Shown here piece after piece: positions 11,301-23,702 of a DNA stretch of 64,000 bases. Both the position numbers and the translations under genes were made by a program. The stretch is taken from contig OZ017767.1 in the NCBI GenBank assembly GCA_963969345.1, positions 1,364,001-1,428,000 of the forward strand, given 5' to 3'. Within the stretch, counting starts at the first letter, position 1; each line of letters starts with the position of its first letter. The notes under the pieces are model-generated. The model was not told where the DNA came from and did not search any database. It saw only the letters and a program-made list of their open reading frames with translations. This DNA comes from Turbatrix aceti (taxonomy: Eukaryota; Nematoda; Chromadorea; Rhabditida; Panagrolaimidae).

Positions 11301-13195
11301 ATGGGTGACGAAATGATTATGTTCGGAAGTTGTATGGCGGCTGTATCACTTCTCATTGTTCTACTCAATTTAAGATTTATTGTGGCTTTGATTATGGTAA
11401 GTATAAATGTATAATTTTTATATCAAAAAAAATTTGTTACCGAAAACTTGAAAATTGAATTATGAAATTAAATATTATAAAATTAAGTTTTTGGGAACAA
11501 AATAAAAAAATATGTACAGTATGCAGCAAAATATTTTATTTTACATTGAAAAAATAATATTGTAGTGACAACAAACGTTTCTCAGTTTTCAAAATCTTCA
11601 TTTTTTTGTAAAAACCTACTAATTTGAATCCAAAAATATTTCCAGAATCGTCACGGTTCCCACTCAATTCCGTTTTTGGTCTATAATTTCCAATTTTCTC
11701 TCACTAATATACTCATGGCAATTTGTCTATTGGTGTTCTACTTCACATTAATGCTTCTCAACAGTCTGGTAACCTTTTTTTACTTCCCTACCCCGCATTC
11801 AGTCTAATTTTATTTGCTTCAGCACATTTCAATCGAAGTAACCGAAATCGCATTAAAACTACTCAACTTACCGTACTACACCGGCATGCTGCTTGTGTTT
11901 GGATTTGCCTATTATAGACTACTCATCTACCTGACAGCAAATATCTGGCCCTCAACTTACATAAGCCTGACCACACAGCCCCTTCGAGTAGGCCTTGCCT
12001 GTATTCTGGCGTGGTTTGTGGGATGCTTAGTGACCGTATTTCGTTTTCTGGCCAACTGCCACATCTTTGTACTACCTGCACTCAAGACTTGGACTTCGGC
12101 TTGTAACACCACCGATTAGTAGGTTTTTTTATGAGGATTAAGTCATGTAAAGAAAGACGCAATGTAGTCAACATTGGCGCATGCTTGGTTACATTCGGGT
12201 CATCTGCACTTAAAAATTGGTAAACACATAAAATGCCGTAATTAACAGAAAAAACACTAACAATGGTTTTTGCTCATTTAAAATGCTTTTGTTTGACGTC
12301 ATTATGTTTTTTTGCATTAATTAACATTAATCAAAACGCAAAATAGTTTTTGCTCATTTCTTTCGATATAAATTTTTTTTTCCAAAAAAAAACATAATTT
12401 TATTTAATTTTCAGATAAATTTGATAAATTGAACACTATTTTTAAAATTTTATTGAGTTTAATTTTTTTAATTTTTTTTTCAGTTCTGCAAATTTCATAG
12501 CGACTACAGTAACATCTAAAATACAGTACTGGATTCCCCTTTTAACCCTCATCTTTGAATGCATCATTTTCGTCGAAGCAGTTTTTCGCCCTCTTCAGCG
12601 CCTTCTTCATCTGCGTCTTGAGACGCCAACTTCCGAAATACAGGAACTCTCACAGCAGACGCACCACGCTCTGGGATGCCTTATCGGGACCGGAATCTTC
12701 TACTCCGAAGCCCAGGTCTACGTCACGCATTTTGGCATCTTGCACGGATGGTCGCCAATAATTGTCCAAGTCGCATTTCTCGTCCGTTGCTCAATTCATC
12801 CCCTAGTTTTCCTTCTCCTCGACCGACGACTTCGTCACAGCTTTTTTCAATGTTTACCGGTTCACGGAAGTCAAGTCAGCCCGGTACCGCATCAGAAGAC
12901 TGAAGACCCGAATGAAGATCTGGATAAGCCGTTGCCCGATGCGGGTCCACGATTTGATCCCATAGCTGAGGCTGCCAAAATTCATGGAGCTTTTGGTCAT
13001 CCGCCGAATGACATCAATCACGTTACCCTCGAAGTCGTGGAAGAGGAAGACGAGTCCACGACCTCACCTGCACCAATCAGAAGAGTGACCATTGAGACTC
13101 CGCGGCGTCAGGGATCTGTGAGTCCGATGGACGACGCGGGAAGCGATATCATCGGTCAGACTTTGAATGGACTGGGAATGAGGGTTTCTCAATAG
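11301..13195 (+). CDS. Seven-transmembrane receptor, single copy here
   Basis: Exons 11301-11396, 11646-11768, 11823-12118 and 12484-13195 join in frame. The third donor is GTAGGT at 12119, which skips the in-frame TAG by splitting a TAT codon. The 408-residue product has seven hydrophobic segments: one per short exon 1 and 2, helices 3-4 in exon 3 and 5-7 in exon 4. The C-terminal tail is hydrophilic and acidic, about 125 residues, with EVVEEEDESTTS and several Ser/Thr-Pro sites. Unlike the A/T-rich clustered receptors, exon 4 is G/C-richer and well conserved in look. It is probably a rhodopsin-like GPCR. No DRY or NPxxY motif is clean enough to class it. Confidence 0.7.
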
Positions 13196-13728
13196 TTTTT
13201 TTTGTAGTGCAATCATTTTTTATTGACTATAATAAAAGCAGATCTAATCCAACAATAAAAACAAAATTGAGTATAAATTTAGATCAGTTATAATTTTCAC
13301 AATTACAAATGTACTGGAATTATGTATATCTGTATGTAATTAAATTTTTTTATTTTGTTTGCGAAAGAGCGGTGCCATATTTGTTTTAACATCCCATTCC
13401 AGTTATTAAAATCAGGTGAATCTATGTACATAATTGAAATCTTTTACACTATAAAAAAAATAATGCAGTTACGTTTCTTTATACGTATAATGAAAATTTT
13501 ATTCTTTTGCACTTTGGGTTTTTTTACTTCAGTTCAATTTTCCAGTTCAGGCAAATCGATTTTAGAGAAAACGGAAAAAATTCTTGCTCCAATGCACAGA
13601 AAAAACCGTTGATTTTGGTAGAAGTTGACAGCCAGTGGTAACAGTTTTTGCATGAATAAAAAATTTATATTACTAATATCTACACAACTTATCAAAAATC
13701 ATTCTTACGAAAAGCATGTTCAGTTAAA
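13196..13728. other. Convergent intergenic region
   Basis: This holds the 3' flanks of the lone receptor (+) and of ALDH gene 1 (-). A polyadenylation-like aataaa lies near 13230 on the plus strand. An 85-codon open frame here lacks coding character and was not accepted. Confidence 0.5.
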
Positions 13729-15763
13729 TTACGAGTTCTTTGATCCAGAAGGCAGCTTGATATTGACGCACTTGACTTCCGTGTAGGCTTCCAGTCCGTA
13801 TTCTCCGAGTTCGCGACCGATGCCGGATTCCTTGTATCCGCCGAAGGGAGCGCCGGCGTCGAAAACGTTGTAGCAGTTGACCCAGACGGTGCCGGCCTGG
13901 AGGTTGTTGGCCAGGTGAAGCGCGCGGTCAATGTCCTTGGTCATGATGGCAGCAGCCAGACCGTAGTTGGTCGCGTTTGCCTTCTCGATGAGATCCTTGT
14001 CAGAGTCGAAGCGAATCAGCGACATTACAGGGCCAAAGTGTTCTTCTTTTGCGAATTTCATGTCGTTCTGAACATTGGAGAAGACAGTGGGCTGAACGAA
14101 GTATCCCTGATCTCCGAAGCGTCCACCGCCGGTAACAAGACGCGCGCCTTCGTGCTTGGCCAGGTCGCAGTATTCGATGATCTTCTCCATCTGTGGCTTG
14201 TCTACCTGGGGGCCCTGTTCAGTGTTGAGGTCGAAGGGGTCGCCCAAGATGCGCTTTTCAGCCACGTCCTTGGCTGCCTCGACGAATTGATCGTAGATTT
14301 TGCCTTCTACAAAGGTTCGGGAGCCGGCGCAGCACACCTGGCCCTGGTTGAAGAATGAACCAGACGTCGCTTGGGCTACTGAGGTTTTGACTGAAAAAAT
14401 CAAGAAAACAATAAGACCAGTTAATTCTAATAAAATCTTACTGTCCGCATCGGCAAAGATAATGTTGGGGCTCTTGCCTCCGAGCTCCAGCGTGACTTTC
14501 TTGAGGTTGCTGTGGGCAGCTTCGACCATGACATGCCGGCCAACGGCGGTCGAACCGGTGAACGCAACCTTGAAGACCTCAGGATGAGAAGCCAGAGCTC
14601 GTCCAGCAGTCGGTCCCATGCCCGGAACGATGTTGATGACTCCATCTGGGAATCCAGCTTCCCTGGTCAGAGCCGCAACGTGGAGCGCAGAAAGAGGGGT
14701 CTGCTCGGCCACCTTCATGACTACGGTATTTCCCATGGCCAAAGCAGGTGCGAACTTCCAGGCCTGCATCAGGAGAGGGAAGTTCCACGGAATGATCTGT
14801 CCGACGACGCCGACCGCTTCATGCCTCGTGTAGCAAAACTGGTCTCCTCGAACGGGAATGGTCTTTCCGTGGTTCTTGTCCGCGTAGCCAGCGTAGTACC
14901 GGAATGTATCGATCGCCAGAGGTACATCTGCAGCGTAAGCCATGGTGTACGGCTTGCCGTTGTCCAGGGCCTCAAGGGAAGCCAACAGAGCATGGTCGCG
15001 TTCCATCAAATCAGCGAGCTTGTTGAGGAGTCGTCCGCGGTCGGCGGCATCCATGCGACGCCAGGGGGATCCGAGACGGAAGGCATCCTGGGCAGCGTGA
15101 ACAGCCTTGTCGATGTCAGCCTTGTCACCTTCGGCAACCGGGCAGATATCCTTGCCGGTAGAAGGGTTCTTGGTTATGAACTGCTTGCCGCTGACTGCGT
15201 TGACAAATTCGTTGTTGATGAAGAGCTGGAAAATTTTTTTAAATGTAAAAATTTCATTACCGAACAGTTTTTTTATCAAAAAAATGTATAATACAACACA
15301 TACGTTGTTTTTTTCTTTTGAGTGATCAGTTATATTCAAACCTGTCCTCGTTATTTTTTCAAGCATCAGACAACACAGTTATCATTATCAAGCTAAAGCG
15401 CAAAACAAAAATCCCCAATTACAAATAAATTTTCACTTGATGTGCCAGTGTTTAACAAAATTATCATCAAACAACCAAAATACTGTTCTATTTGCTGTAC
15501 TTTCCAAACATCATTAGATCTTATCAGTTTGAAAAATATCAAGCATAATTTATCCGATCGAAGTATAAATTGGTTGATAAAAAAATTTTTATCAATTGTT
15601 TTAAAAAATAGTTACGTGTGTTTTTAGCGCAACAGTGATGGCAACAATTATTTACCTGATTGTACTTGATAGGATTCTCCCAGACCGGAACAGGTGCCGG
15701 AATGGACGCGACGCTACGGGTGGCAATACGAATAGCAGATCGGGGAAGACACTTGCTGAGCAT
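13729..15763 (-). CDS. Mitochondrial aldehyde dehydrogenase, copy 1 (ALDH2 type)
   Basis: The minus-strand exons are 15656-15763, 14442-15225 and 13729-14390, giving 517 residues, the same length as human ALDH2. It oxidises aldehydes to acids with NAD. Exon 1 encodes a Arg/Ser/Ala-rich N-terminus typical of a mitochondrial presequence. The catalytic Glu is in [10 protein letters not shown] (about residue 283) and the nucleophile Cys in [15 protein letters not shown] (about residue 317). The glycine motif FTGSTAVGR precedes them. The intron 2 junction splits an Ile codon. The start at 15763 aligns with copy 2; an in-frame upstream Met at 15781 is possible. A tandem paralogue lies 1.8 kb upstream with patchy identity. 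C. elegans alh-1 is the likely counterpart, by family knowledge. Confidence 0.95.
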
Positions 15764-17602
15764 GTTTTTCGTGAACAACACAACAGATAAATTTCACCGA
15801 TGTCTGACACGAAGTGCACTGCTTTTTATGCCAGCACCCGAAACGAAGGGAAGGCGGGCCGTTATGATTGTTGTTTGTTCATCAGTCATGCAGGTGGTAC
15901 ACCGTTAGGTGCGTGGAGGTAACTTTGAAGAAGGTCTGATAAAGAGCAGCACAACACGCATGCATGGGGTGACAGTTGAGTTGTTGCAGGGACAGAAAAC
16001 GAACTGGTTGAAGATGGGCGGAGTTGACCGGAATTATTTTGGTCGATACATCGCTAGACGAAAGATCACGACGCACGGAAGAGGGGAAAATCGATGATCA
16101 CGCGCGTTGAAACGTCAAAACACAGGCAGGTAAGTATATATTTTTTTTTAAACTTAAAAGTTATATTTTTTGCTGACAAATAATTGTGTTATCCATTTTG
16201 TTTTTTGTAGCTTGATCGAGCGATCGAAAGTGTCGAACTTTTGACAGAGAACAAAAAATTCCATTACATTGTGTCCATTACTTTGTGAAACTGGCAAAAA
16301 CAGTTAATGAAAACTATAATAAATTTATAGACAATTGTTTTATATTGATTTCTAAAAATTTTGGCATCAATATTTGACCCCAGTTTTGGCTAATTTTTTT
16401 TTATTTTCACAATTTTTGTAGTAGCACATGAAGCCATATTTATCTCCCATGGTTTAAAAAAAAATATCAAAACTATTTTTAGTTTCATGTTTCTGTAAGA
16501 CTTTTGACATCTAACGATTGTTGTTCTTCACAATTTTTACTAAATGTTTGCCAAAAATTTTTTTCTGTTCAATGATACTATATTTTGCTGTTTTTGGAAT
16601 CAAAATATGAAAAAGTCTCATGGCTTACACATTACGCAGTTTCATAAATTTTTAGTACAAAAAAATTCTAAAACAATTTCTTTGTTGTTTCTTTGACAAA
16701 ATATGATATCGGTAATCAGTTTCCGAGCATAAATAGCGACGTGTGCAGTTTTGAAAAAAAAAAACAACGCTGCAAAAATCTAATCAGAAAAAATATTTAT
16801 TTATAAACGCTCCGATCTTACCAGTTTTTCTTCATTATTAAAAAAAAAATTTTTACATAAATATTAGTTATACTTACATATTTGCTAATGAAATCACCGT
16901 ATTATAAATCCCAGTTTATTATTTTTACCCTGGATTGAAACATGCATTTAAATATGAGCACATTTTCATAGAAACTTTTATCGACACAGTTTTATTAAAA
17001 CATCACCACAATAATAAATAATCAAAAAAAAATTCTATGTAGTAATGCCTCGTAAAATCTACGTAGAATTTACGTGAAAGTTTTCTGCATGGAAAAAATT
17101 GTGAATGTTTCAGCAAACGATTAATATCAGTGTCGAAGATTTTGCCCTCACAATCAGTGAAATCTACCAGAAATCGACGTTCTTTATTTTTGTTTCTGCA
17201 GCTTTTGAGCCCGAAAAACAAAATTTAGACAACTTGTTACCACAATCGTTACAACAATTTATGCACAAAGAAGTTTATTTTGAGAACTGAACAGTTTTTT
17301 CCCCGCACAAACTGCCTTTAACGAAAAGTTCCCCCGTTTTTCAAAACAAAAAAAACAACACAATTTCGTATTTTTATTCCACAAATCACGAAAACCAAAC
17401 AATAATTATCAATTACTAAAAAAGGATGGGAAACTAAAGTCTAATGATCGCATTAAAGCACCGAGAAGGTCAGGGAAGGGGAGGGGGATGGAATAGACAA
17501 ACGCCAATGAAAAATTAATCGTCATGGGAGAAAAGAGAACAAGAACATCACGGCACAGTATAGGTACACATTACAGACAAATCAGTTCAGTGATTTTCAG
17601 AT
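15764..17602. other. Spacer between the two ALDH copies
   Basis: This contains the promoter of copy 1 (about 15764-16130, G/C-richer) and the 3' flank of copy 2 (17370-17602, with a minus-strand AATAAA at about 17371). The middle is very A/T-rich with no recognised gene, RNA or element. Confidence 0.5.
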
Positions 17603-19926
17603 CTATGAGTTCTTGGATCCGGTGGGCAGCTTGATATTGACGCACTTGACTTCCGTGTAGGCTTCGAGGCCGTATTCGCCGAGTTCGCGACCGATGCCGG
17701 ATTCCTTGTATCCGCCGAAGGGAGCGCCGGCGTCGAAGACGTTGTAGCAGTTGACCCAGACGGTGCCGGCCTGGAGGTTGTTGGCCAGGTGAAGCGCGCG
17801 GTCGAGGTCCTTGGTCATGACCGCGGCAGCCAGGCCGTAGTTGGTCGCGTTTGCCTTCTCGAGGAGATCCTTGTCCGAGTCGAAACGGATGATCGACATG
17901 ACAGGGCCGAAGATTTCCTCCTGGGCAATCTTCATGTCGTTCTGAACGTTGGAGAAGACAGTCGGCTGCACAAAGTATCCGTTGTCACCGAATCGGGCGC
18001 CTCCCGTGACAAGGCGTGCGCCTTCGTGTTTTCCGAGGTCGCAGTACTCGATGATCTTTTCCATCTGGCGTTTGTCGATCTGGGGGCCCTGTTCGGTGTT
18101 GAGATCGAAGGGGTCACCGAGTATTCTTGTCTCGGCGACGTCTTTGGCTGCTTCGACGAATTCGTCGAAGATTTTGCCCTCAACGAAGGTTCGTGAGCCG
18201 GCGCAGCACACTTGGCCTTGGTTGAAGAAGATACCCATGGTTGCTTGGGCCACGGAGGACGCGACTATAAATAGGTCCTGTTATTTTTTTGTTCTTCAAA
18301 ATATTTTTTATGTGACCCTAGTTATTTTGTAACCCAAAAAAGAAAACTCACTATCAGCATCTCCAAAGATAATGTTGGGGCTCTTGCCTCCGAGCTCCAG
18401 CGTGACTTTCTTGAGGTTGCTGTGGGCAGCTTCGACCATGACATGCCGGCCAACGGCGGTCGAACCGGTGAACGCAACCTTGAAGACCTCAGGATGAGAA
18501 GCCAGAGCTCGTCCAGCAGTCGGTCCGAAACCAGTGATAACGTTCACCACACCGTCCGGGAATCCAGCCTCCTTAGTCAGAGCCGCAACATGCAACGCCG
18601 AGAGCGGAGTCTGTTCTGCGACCTTCATGACCACCGTATTTCCCATGGACAACGCAGGTGCAAACTTCCAGGCCTGCATCAGGAGAGGGAAGTTCCACGG
18701 AATGATCTGTCCGACGACGCCGACCGCTTCGTGTCTCGTGTAGCAAAACTGGTCTCCTCGAACGGGAACCGTCTTTCCGTGGTTCTTGTCCGCGTAGCCA
18801 GCGTAGTACCGGAAAGTATCGATCGCCAGGGGCACGTCCGCGTTGTAAGCCATCGCGTACGGCTTGCCGTTGTCGAGAGCCTCGAGGGAAGCCAGCAGAG
18901 CGTGGTCGCGTTCCATCAGATCAGCGAGCTTGTTGAGGAGTCGTCCGCGGTCGGCGGCATCCATGCGACGCCAGGGAGATCCGAGACGGAAGGCATCCTG
19001 GGCAGCTTGAACGGCGCGGTCGATGTCGTCCTTGTCGCCTTCTGCGACCTGGGTGATTTCCTTGCCGGTGGCAGGGTTGACGGTAGAGAACGTCTTGCCG
19101 TTGACTGCGCTCACGAATTCATTGTTGATAAAAAGCTGAAAAATATGACAGTGGACGAGGCAGTTTAAAAACAATTTGCAAACAAAGATTTTGCTTTCAT
19201 GTGCAGTTTACCAAAATGTTTACATTTGCAATTTATACACCTCTCGCGAAAATGCAAATGTTACTTTTATTTGCCAGTTTTTGGGTAAGGTTATACCAAT
19301 GTAAAATCATGTACTATATACATGGGACATATACATGAAGACCAGTGACTATGTACAACACAATGTGAAAGAAAATCAGGGTTGATGAGTGAGTATGTGT
19401 AGTATAAATATCTATATACAAATGTACAATTCAATTCACAATTTTTGGTCTTTGCTCGCCGTCATTTTGGTTTGTTTATTGATTATGGAATTAGAAACTT
19501 GAACAACTGAAAAATTAACAAAGTGTCAGTGTACGTTGTTCAAGCATAGTCAGTGAAATATTTTAGAAAACTGCAGCGCACCAGTTACGATCCTATTTTT
19601 GAACACAAAAAAAAACACTGCGAATATTTCGCACCTTTTCGCGAATACATCACTTACGATCGCACTTTTGGAGGTAACTCACAATACGATACTATGTCAA
19701 TATCCCCCAACAAAATAAACTTAAAGTTGTTACAACGATCAGTTACGATCCTACTCTTTTACTGTACATCCACCCCAAAAATGACAATTTTATTTTTCTC
19801 AACATTCCCAAAACGAACCTGATTATACTTGATGGGATTTTCCCAGACCGGAACGGGTGCCGGAATGGATGCGACGCCACGGGTGGCAACCTGGATAGCA
19901 GCTCGGGGAAGACATTTGCTCAACAT
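17603..19926 (-). CDS. Mitochondrial aldehyde dehydrogenase, copy 2 (ALDH2 type)
   Basis: The minus-strand exons are 19819-19926, 18352-19135 and 17603-18264. Exon lengths 108, 784 and 662 nt are identical to copy 1, so this is a true tandem duplicate and again 517 residues. The presequence [20 protein letters not shown], the catalytic Glu in [10 protein letters not shown] and the Cys in [15 protein letters not shown] are all present. It differs from copy 1 in scattered positions such as [14 protein letters not shown] and [12 protein letters not shown]. The EEIFGPV motif is the family norm, whereas copy 1 has EEHFGPV. Both copies appear functional. Exon 2 shares a 163-bp identical block with copy 1, pointing to gene conversion. 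Confidence 0.95.
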
Positions 19927-22900
19927 TTTCGTCGGGTTGCGTGTTGGGTTTTGTGGAAAAGCTTTTTCGGCACTCCTGAAAAAAAAACGGGGGGCTTACA
20001 TTTTTTACGACAGAGAACAAACGCGGCAGCTGCACGCAAAGACGATGCGATGCAAGAAGGGCCCAAGCGCACGAAAAGAGGGCAAATTGGGTGCACAGCA
20101 AAAAAAGGGAGGGGTCTGGCGAAAGTCACGTTGTCTTTCGACTTGGTCTCTGGTCGTTTGGGGGACGAACTGAACAAAAAATGGGTGGAAAGGGAAGGGA
20201 CTCATTCGTCGAAGCCCGACTTGTCTAGACAAAAAACTTTGGAAGTTTCAAGAAGATCAGTTTTGCCAAAAAAAGATAGATCCAAAAATTTTCGTGTTAG
20301 GAGTACTGATCGTTTCTGATCAAAAATTTTCGTTTTGGGAGTACTGATCGAGTATCATCGTCGATTGAAAAAAAGAATCACGGTTCAGTTTTTCCTAATT
20401 AAATCAAGATAACCTTTTGAATCCGTTATAACCTGCAAAACACGATTTCCAGTACTGAGCAATCAGACAGTTTCAAGTCCCCAACAAGCGAGTCTGAAAT
20501 TTTTCCAAATCTCTCAAAGGTCATCCATTCCACTCCGACAGTGACCCCAATGCCTCAAGGTGCAACGCAAAAGCTTGAATTTATATCGAAGAGTCGGACG
20601 TGCCTGCGAGGATGTTGGATTGACGAGGCGGGGCTTGTAAGATCATGGACGCAAGCGAAGCGTCTTCCCCTTTTTTTTATGACACGTACACAACTCGGCG
20701 AAAAAAATGTAGGTAGGGGGTTCTGTGAACAACAACGCTGAGGCAGGTAGAGTTAAGGCGGCCCGATGACAAAAAACCTTCAGCTTAGTTAGATTAGAGG
20801 TTAAAGATTTTTTTTTAGAATTTTTTATTGATTTATTTTGCAAGTCGCTAACAAAAATTCGTTAAAAAATAATTTGGAAGCTAATTGAATAAGACAGTTA
20901 AAAATTAAAAATTAGTTCTTTGGAACGCCATTAATTTTATTTTTATTAATTTTTAATAAGCAGAATAAAAACGGCACGGCATTTTGAAAACAAATTCGAA
21001 TTTTATAAACTTTATAAATTTTTTATAGTATCTTGGAAGAATTTTCGAACGAGTTGGGATCAGTTTTCGTGTGTTGAAAACAAGTTTCTAGCACTTATGT
21101 CTATCACAAAACGTGCGAAAAATTTCTATTTAAAATTTTGAACTATTTTTTTGAACAACAAGAAATCAGTCGGACAACAGTTACTAAACATATTAATTTA
21201 TAATTTTTAAACCACAAAATTATTTCTCACTTCACCGTTTGCAGACATAAATAGAAAAAGAACGGTTGCAACATTCACATCCACAAATACCGATCAGCAA
21301 ATTAGTGTGCTTTTTTAAAAAAGTATTCGTAAATGGGGTGCTAACTGATGTACATAAGTGATCAATGATTACAATCCATAAACAACGAAATACAAATGCA
21401 ACCAAAACGCACATTGTTGAAAGGAGGGTTTCACGCGCAAACAAAAACGGATAAAAAATTTGAAATTACATATTTATGAGATAACTTCACAATGAATTCA
21501 AAAAAAGTTCAAAATAAAATTGACAGTTAAAATTCCCAAAATAAAACGAAATTTTATCAAATTGCAGTTAAAAATCATAAAATAAAGTACAATTTTATTC
21601 ATCTGTATTTTAAATTACAAAAATCTATTTCGACAAAATATTTTTTGACTTGGACAGTGAATAAAAATCCCTTTTCAAAAAACACCATGTAGTACAATTT
21701 TTTTTGTCGTTTGTGGTTCCTTATTCCTCTATTCAGTGTTATTCAGTATGTTTTCCCCTCCCATTTTTACACAACAATGAATAGTATTTAGTTCAGCGTG
21801 TTATTTTTAACGAAAACATCGTCAGTCAGTAGTATCACGGCATGATACCATAATCCGAAGTGACAAGGCCTCGATTTGGGGAACACCTTTGTGAGTGTGT
21901 TTGTTGATTCTCAGAAACCTCTCGCAACAGTTTTTTTTTAACTTTTTGGTAGATTGTTTGAAACAATTTCTGCATTAAAAAAATTTGATGTCAATTTTTT
22001 ATGAAAGATCAAAAATTTATCAAACAAATTTTTTTCTGCAGAAAACTTTTTTTAGGGTTATTTACCCAACGATCACAATCACAAGCTATAAAATCAAAGA
22101 ATGTAATCACACAATGACTACGTAGAGAACGCACAGCGTTCGTTCAACGTGGAAATTTTTTTGCAGCATTTTGTGGACATCGTCATAATAAATATGATTT
22201 ATATAAAAAAAATTAATTTTTTGTCAAAATTTTTTGTAAAATCAGGGGAAACAGTTAAATTTGCAGATGGCACCAAATTTCGTTGTTGATCTTGTAAGGT
22301 CCGAATTTTATTCCGTGTTACAATTTTTTTAACTTTTTTAATATTTGCAATAAAATTTTTAAAAAATGCTTCATTTTGTATAATTCATACACATTGCTTA
22401 GTTAAATTTGCATACGGCACCAAGCGCCATTTTCACAATTTGAAGAAACCAAAGATCGACAACTGAAAACGTGCTAAAGCACCATTTCTTTTTTTCCGCT
22501 TTCCAAGCACCCGTTTGGTTCTTTTTTTGCCTGCAAAAACACATTCATCGTCGGTCTCCGCCGCGTTGCGTCTGTCTTCCTTCGCTCCTTCCACATTTAA
22601 CGATTTGTTTGCTACGTCGAAGGCCGCATGGCGACCGCGTGTTTTTCGCCGCCCTAACGTTTCAATGATCACTCCTCTCTGACGGATTCAACTTGCTTGA
22701 ACTTTTGCGACTAAAGGCCAGGCGTAGAACACCCGACGACACCTGTGAGAGAGTAGCGGATCCCTAACAGTGCAGGGAAGTGTGTATCAGCAGGAGAAAA
22801 AAAATCAGTTGGGGGGTTTTTTACAGCTCCGTGCGTCTGATAGCTTCTTTCGCGGCAGCCGGCTGTCGTTTCGGTTGTTGTGTTGCAGATTGTAGCAGGG

Positions 22901-23702
22901 TGTTGCCTACATTCTATCGATGCAACGGGGGACAACGTCGTGATTTGTGCTTGCTTACAGAGGCTGTTTGTCATCATTTTTCGCCGCTCTTCTGCAGGAA
23001 TAGAAAATTAGAAGTGATCTTGATGGTCTTTGAGAACATCGGGGGAGGTGATGGAAAATTGAATTTGTTTACAATAAATATTTTTTAAGGATTCAATACT
23101 CGGGTAAAGTATGTAGTGGGTCAGTTTATTTTTAAAATGCATACTTGTTTTTGTATATAAAACAAAAATTTTGATAACTTCAGCGGTTCATGTTTAATCG
23201 AAAACTTTTGTTGTTTGCGCCAACAATTTTTTTGTATTCAAACCAAAAATTTCAATACAAATTTTTTTTTGGTAAACATTAGAACATATATGTATCAGTT
23301 TCAAAAAAATAACCATTTAACAACAAAATTTCTTTAACGGCAGTTTTAAGGCCAAAAAAACATGTATTAAAAAACATTTTCCGGCCGTAGTACATATAGG
23401 CTCGAAGTAACCATTCATGTGCAGTTATACCATCTGAAATTTGTGTAAAAACGGTAACAGCCGTTACAGCAACAGTTTTTGAAATTTTAATTACAAAGCA
23501 ATTACGAACCGAGCCTTACGAACCATTGTACTTTTTTCTGGCGCGAAATATTACTGTTTTGTTTCTTCGATGGTAAATATTTTACTTTTTTTGCAAAGTA
23601 GTTTTTGATCCCTAGCATGAACTTCACAGTACCAGTTAATTGTTTCCGCCATTTATACACAACAAAAATACCAACATAAAGTTGAAGCGTCTGGTTTTCA
23701 TA
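19927..23702. other. Gene-poor region
   Basis: About 3.8 kb lie upstream of ALDH copy 2. The proximal 400 bp (19927-20340) is G/C-richer and probably holds the promoter. 'ttttcgt...gggagtactgatcg' occurs twice in tandem at about 20288-20350. The rest is A/T-rich; open frames at 22433-22672 (-) and 22780-23088 (+) lack supporting features. No tRNA-like cloverleaf was found by eye. Confidence 0.4.

Noticed and set aside
13355..13612. 85-codon plus-strand frame downstream of the lone receptor
   Set aside because: A/T-driven frame in a 3' flank, no motif or splice support.
14512..15291. Long open frames (up to 259 codons) on the plus strand opposite ALDH copy 1, and similar frames at 18422-19168 opposite copy 2
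   Set aside because: They are antisense to strongly conserved ALDH exons, run across ALDH intron borders without their own splice logic, and arise from G/C-rich codon bias.
22433..23088. Open frames at 22433-22672 (-) and 22780-23088 (+)
   Set aside because: They are short, overlap nothing conserved, have no splice partners and atypical composition; likely chance.
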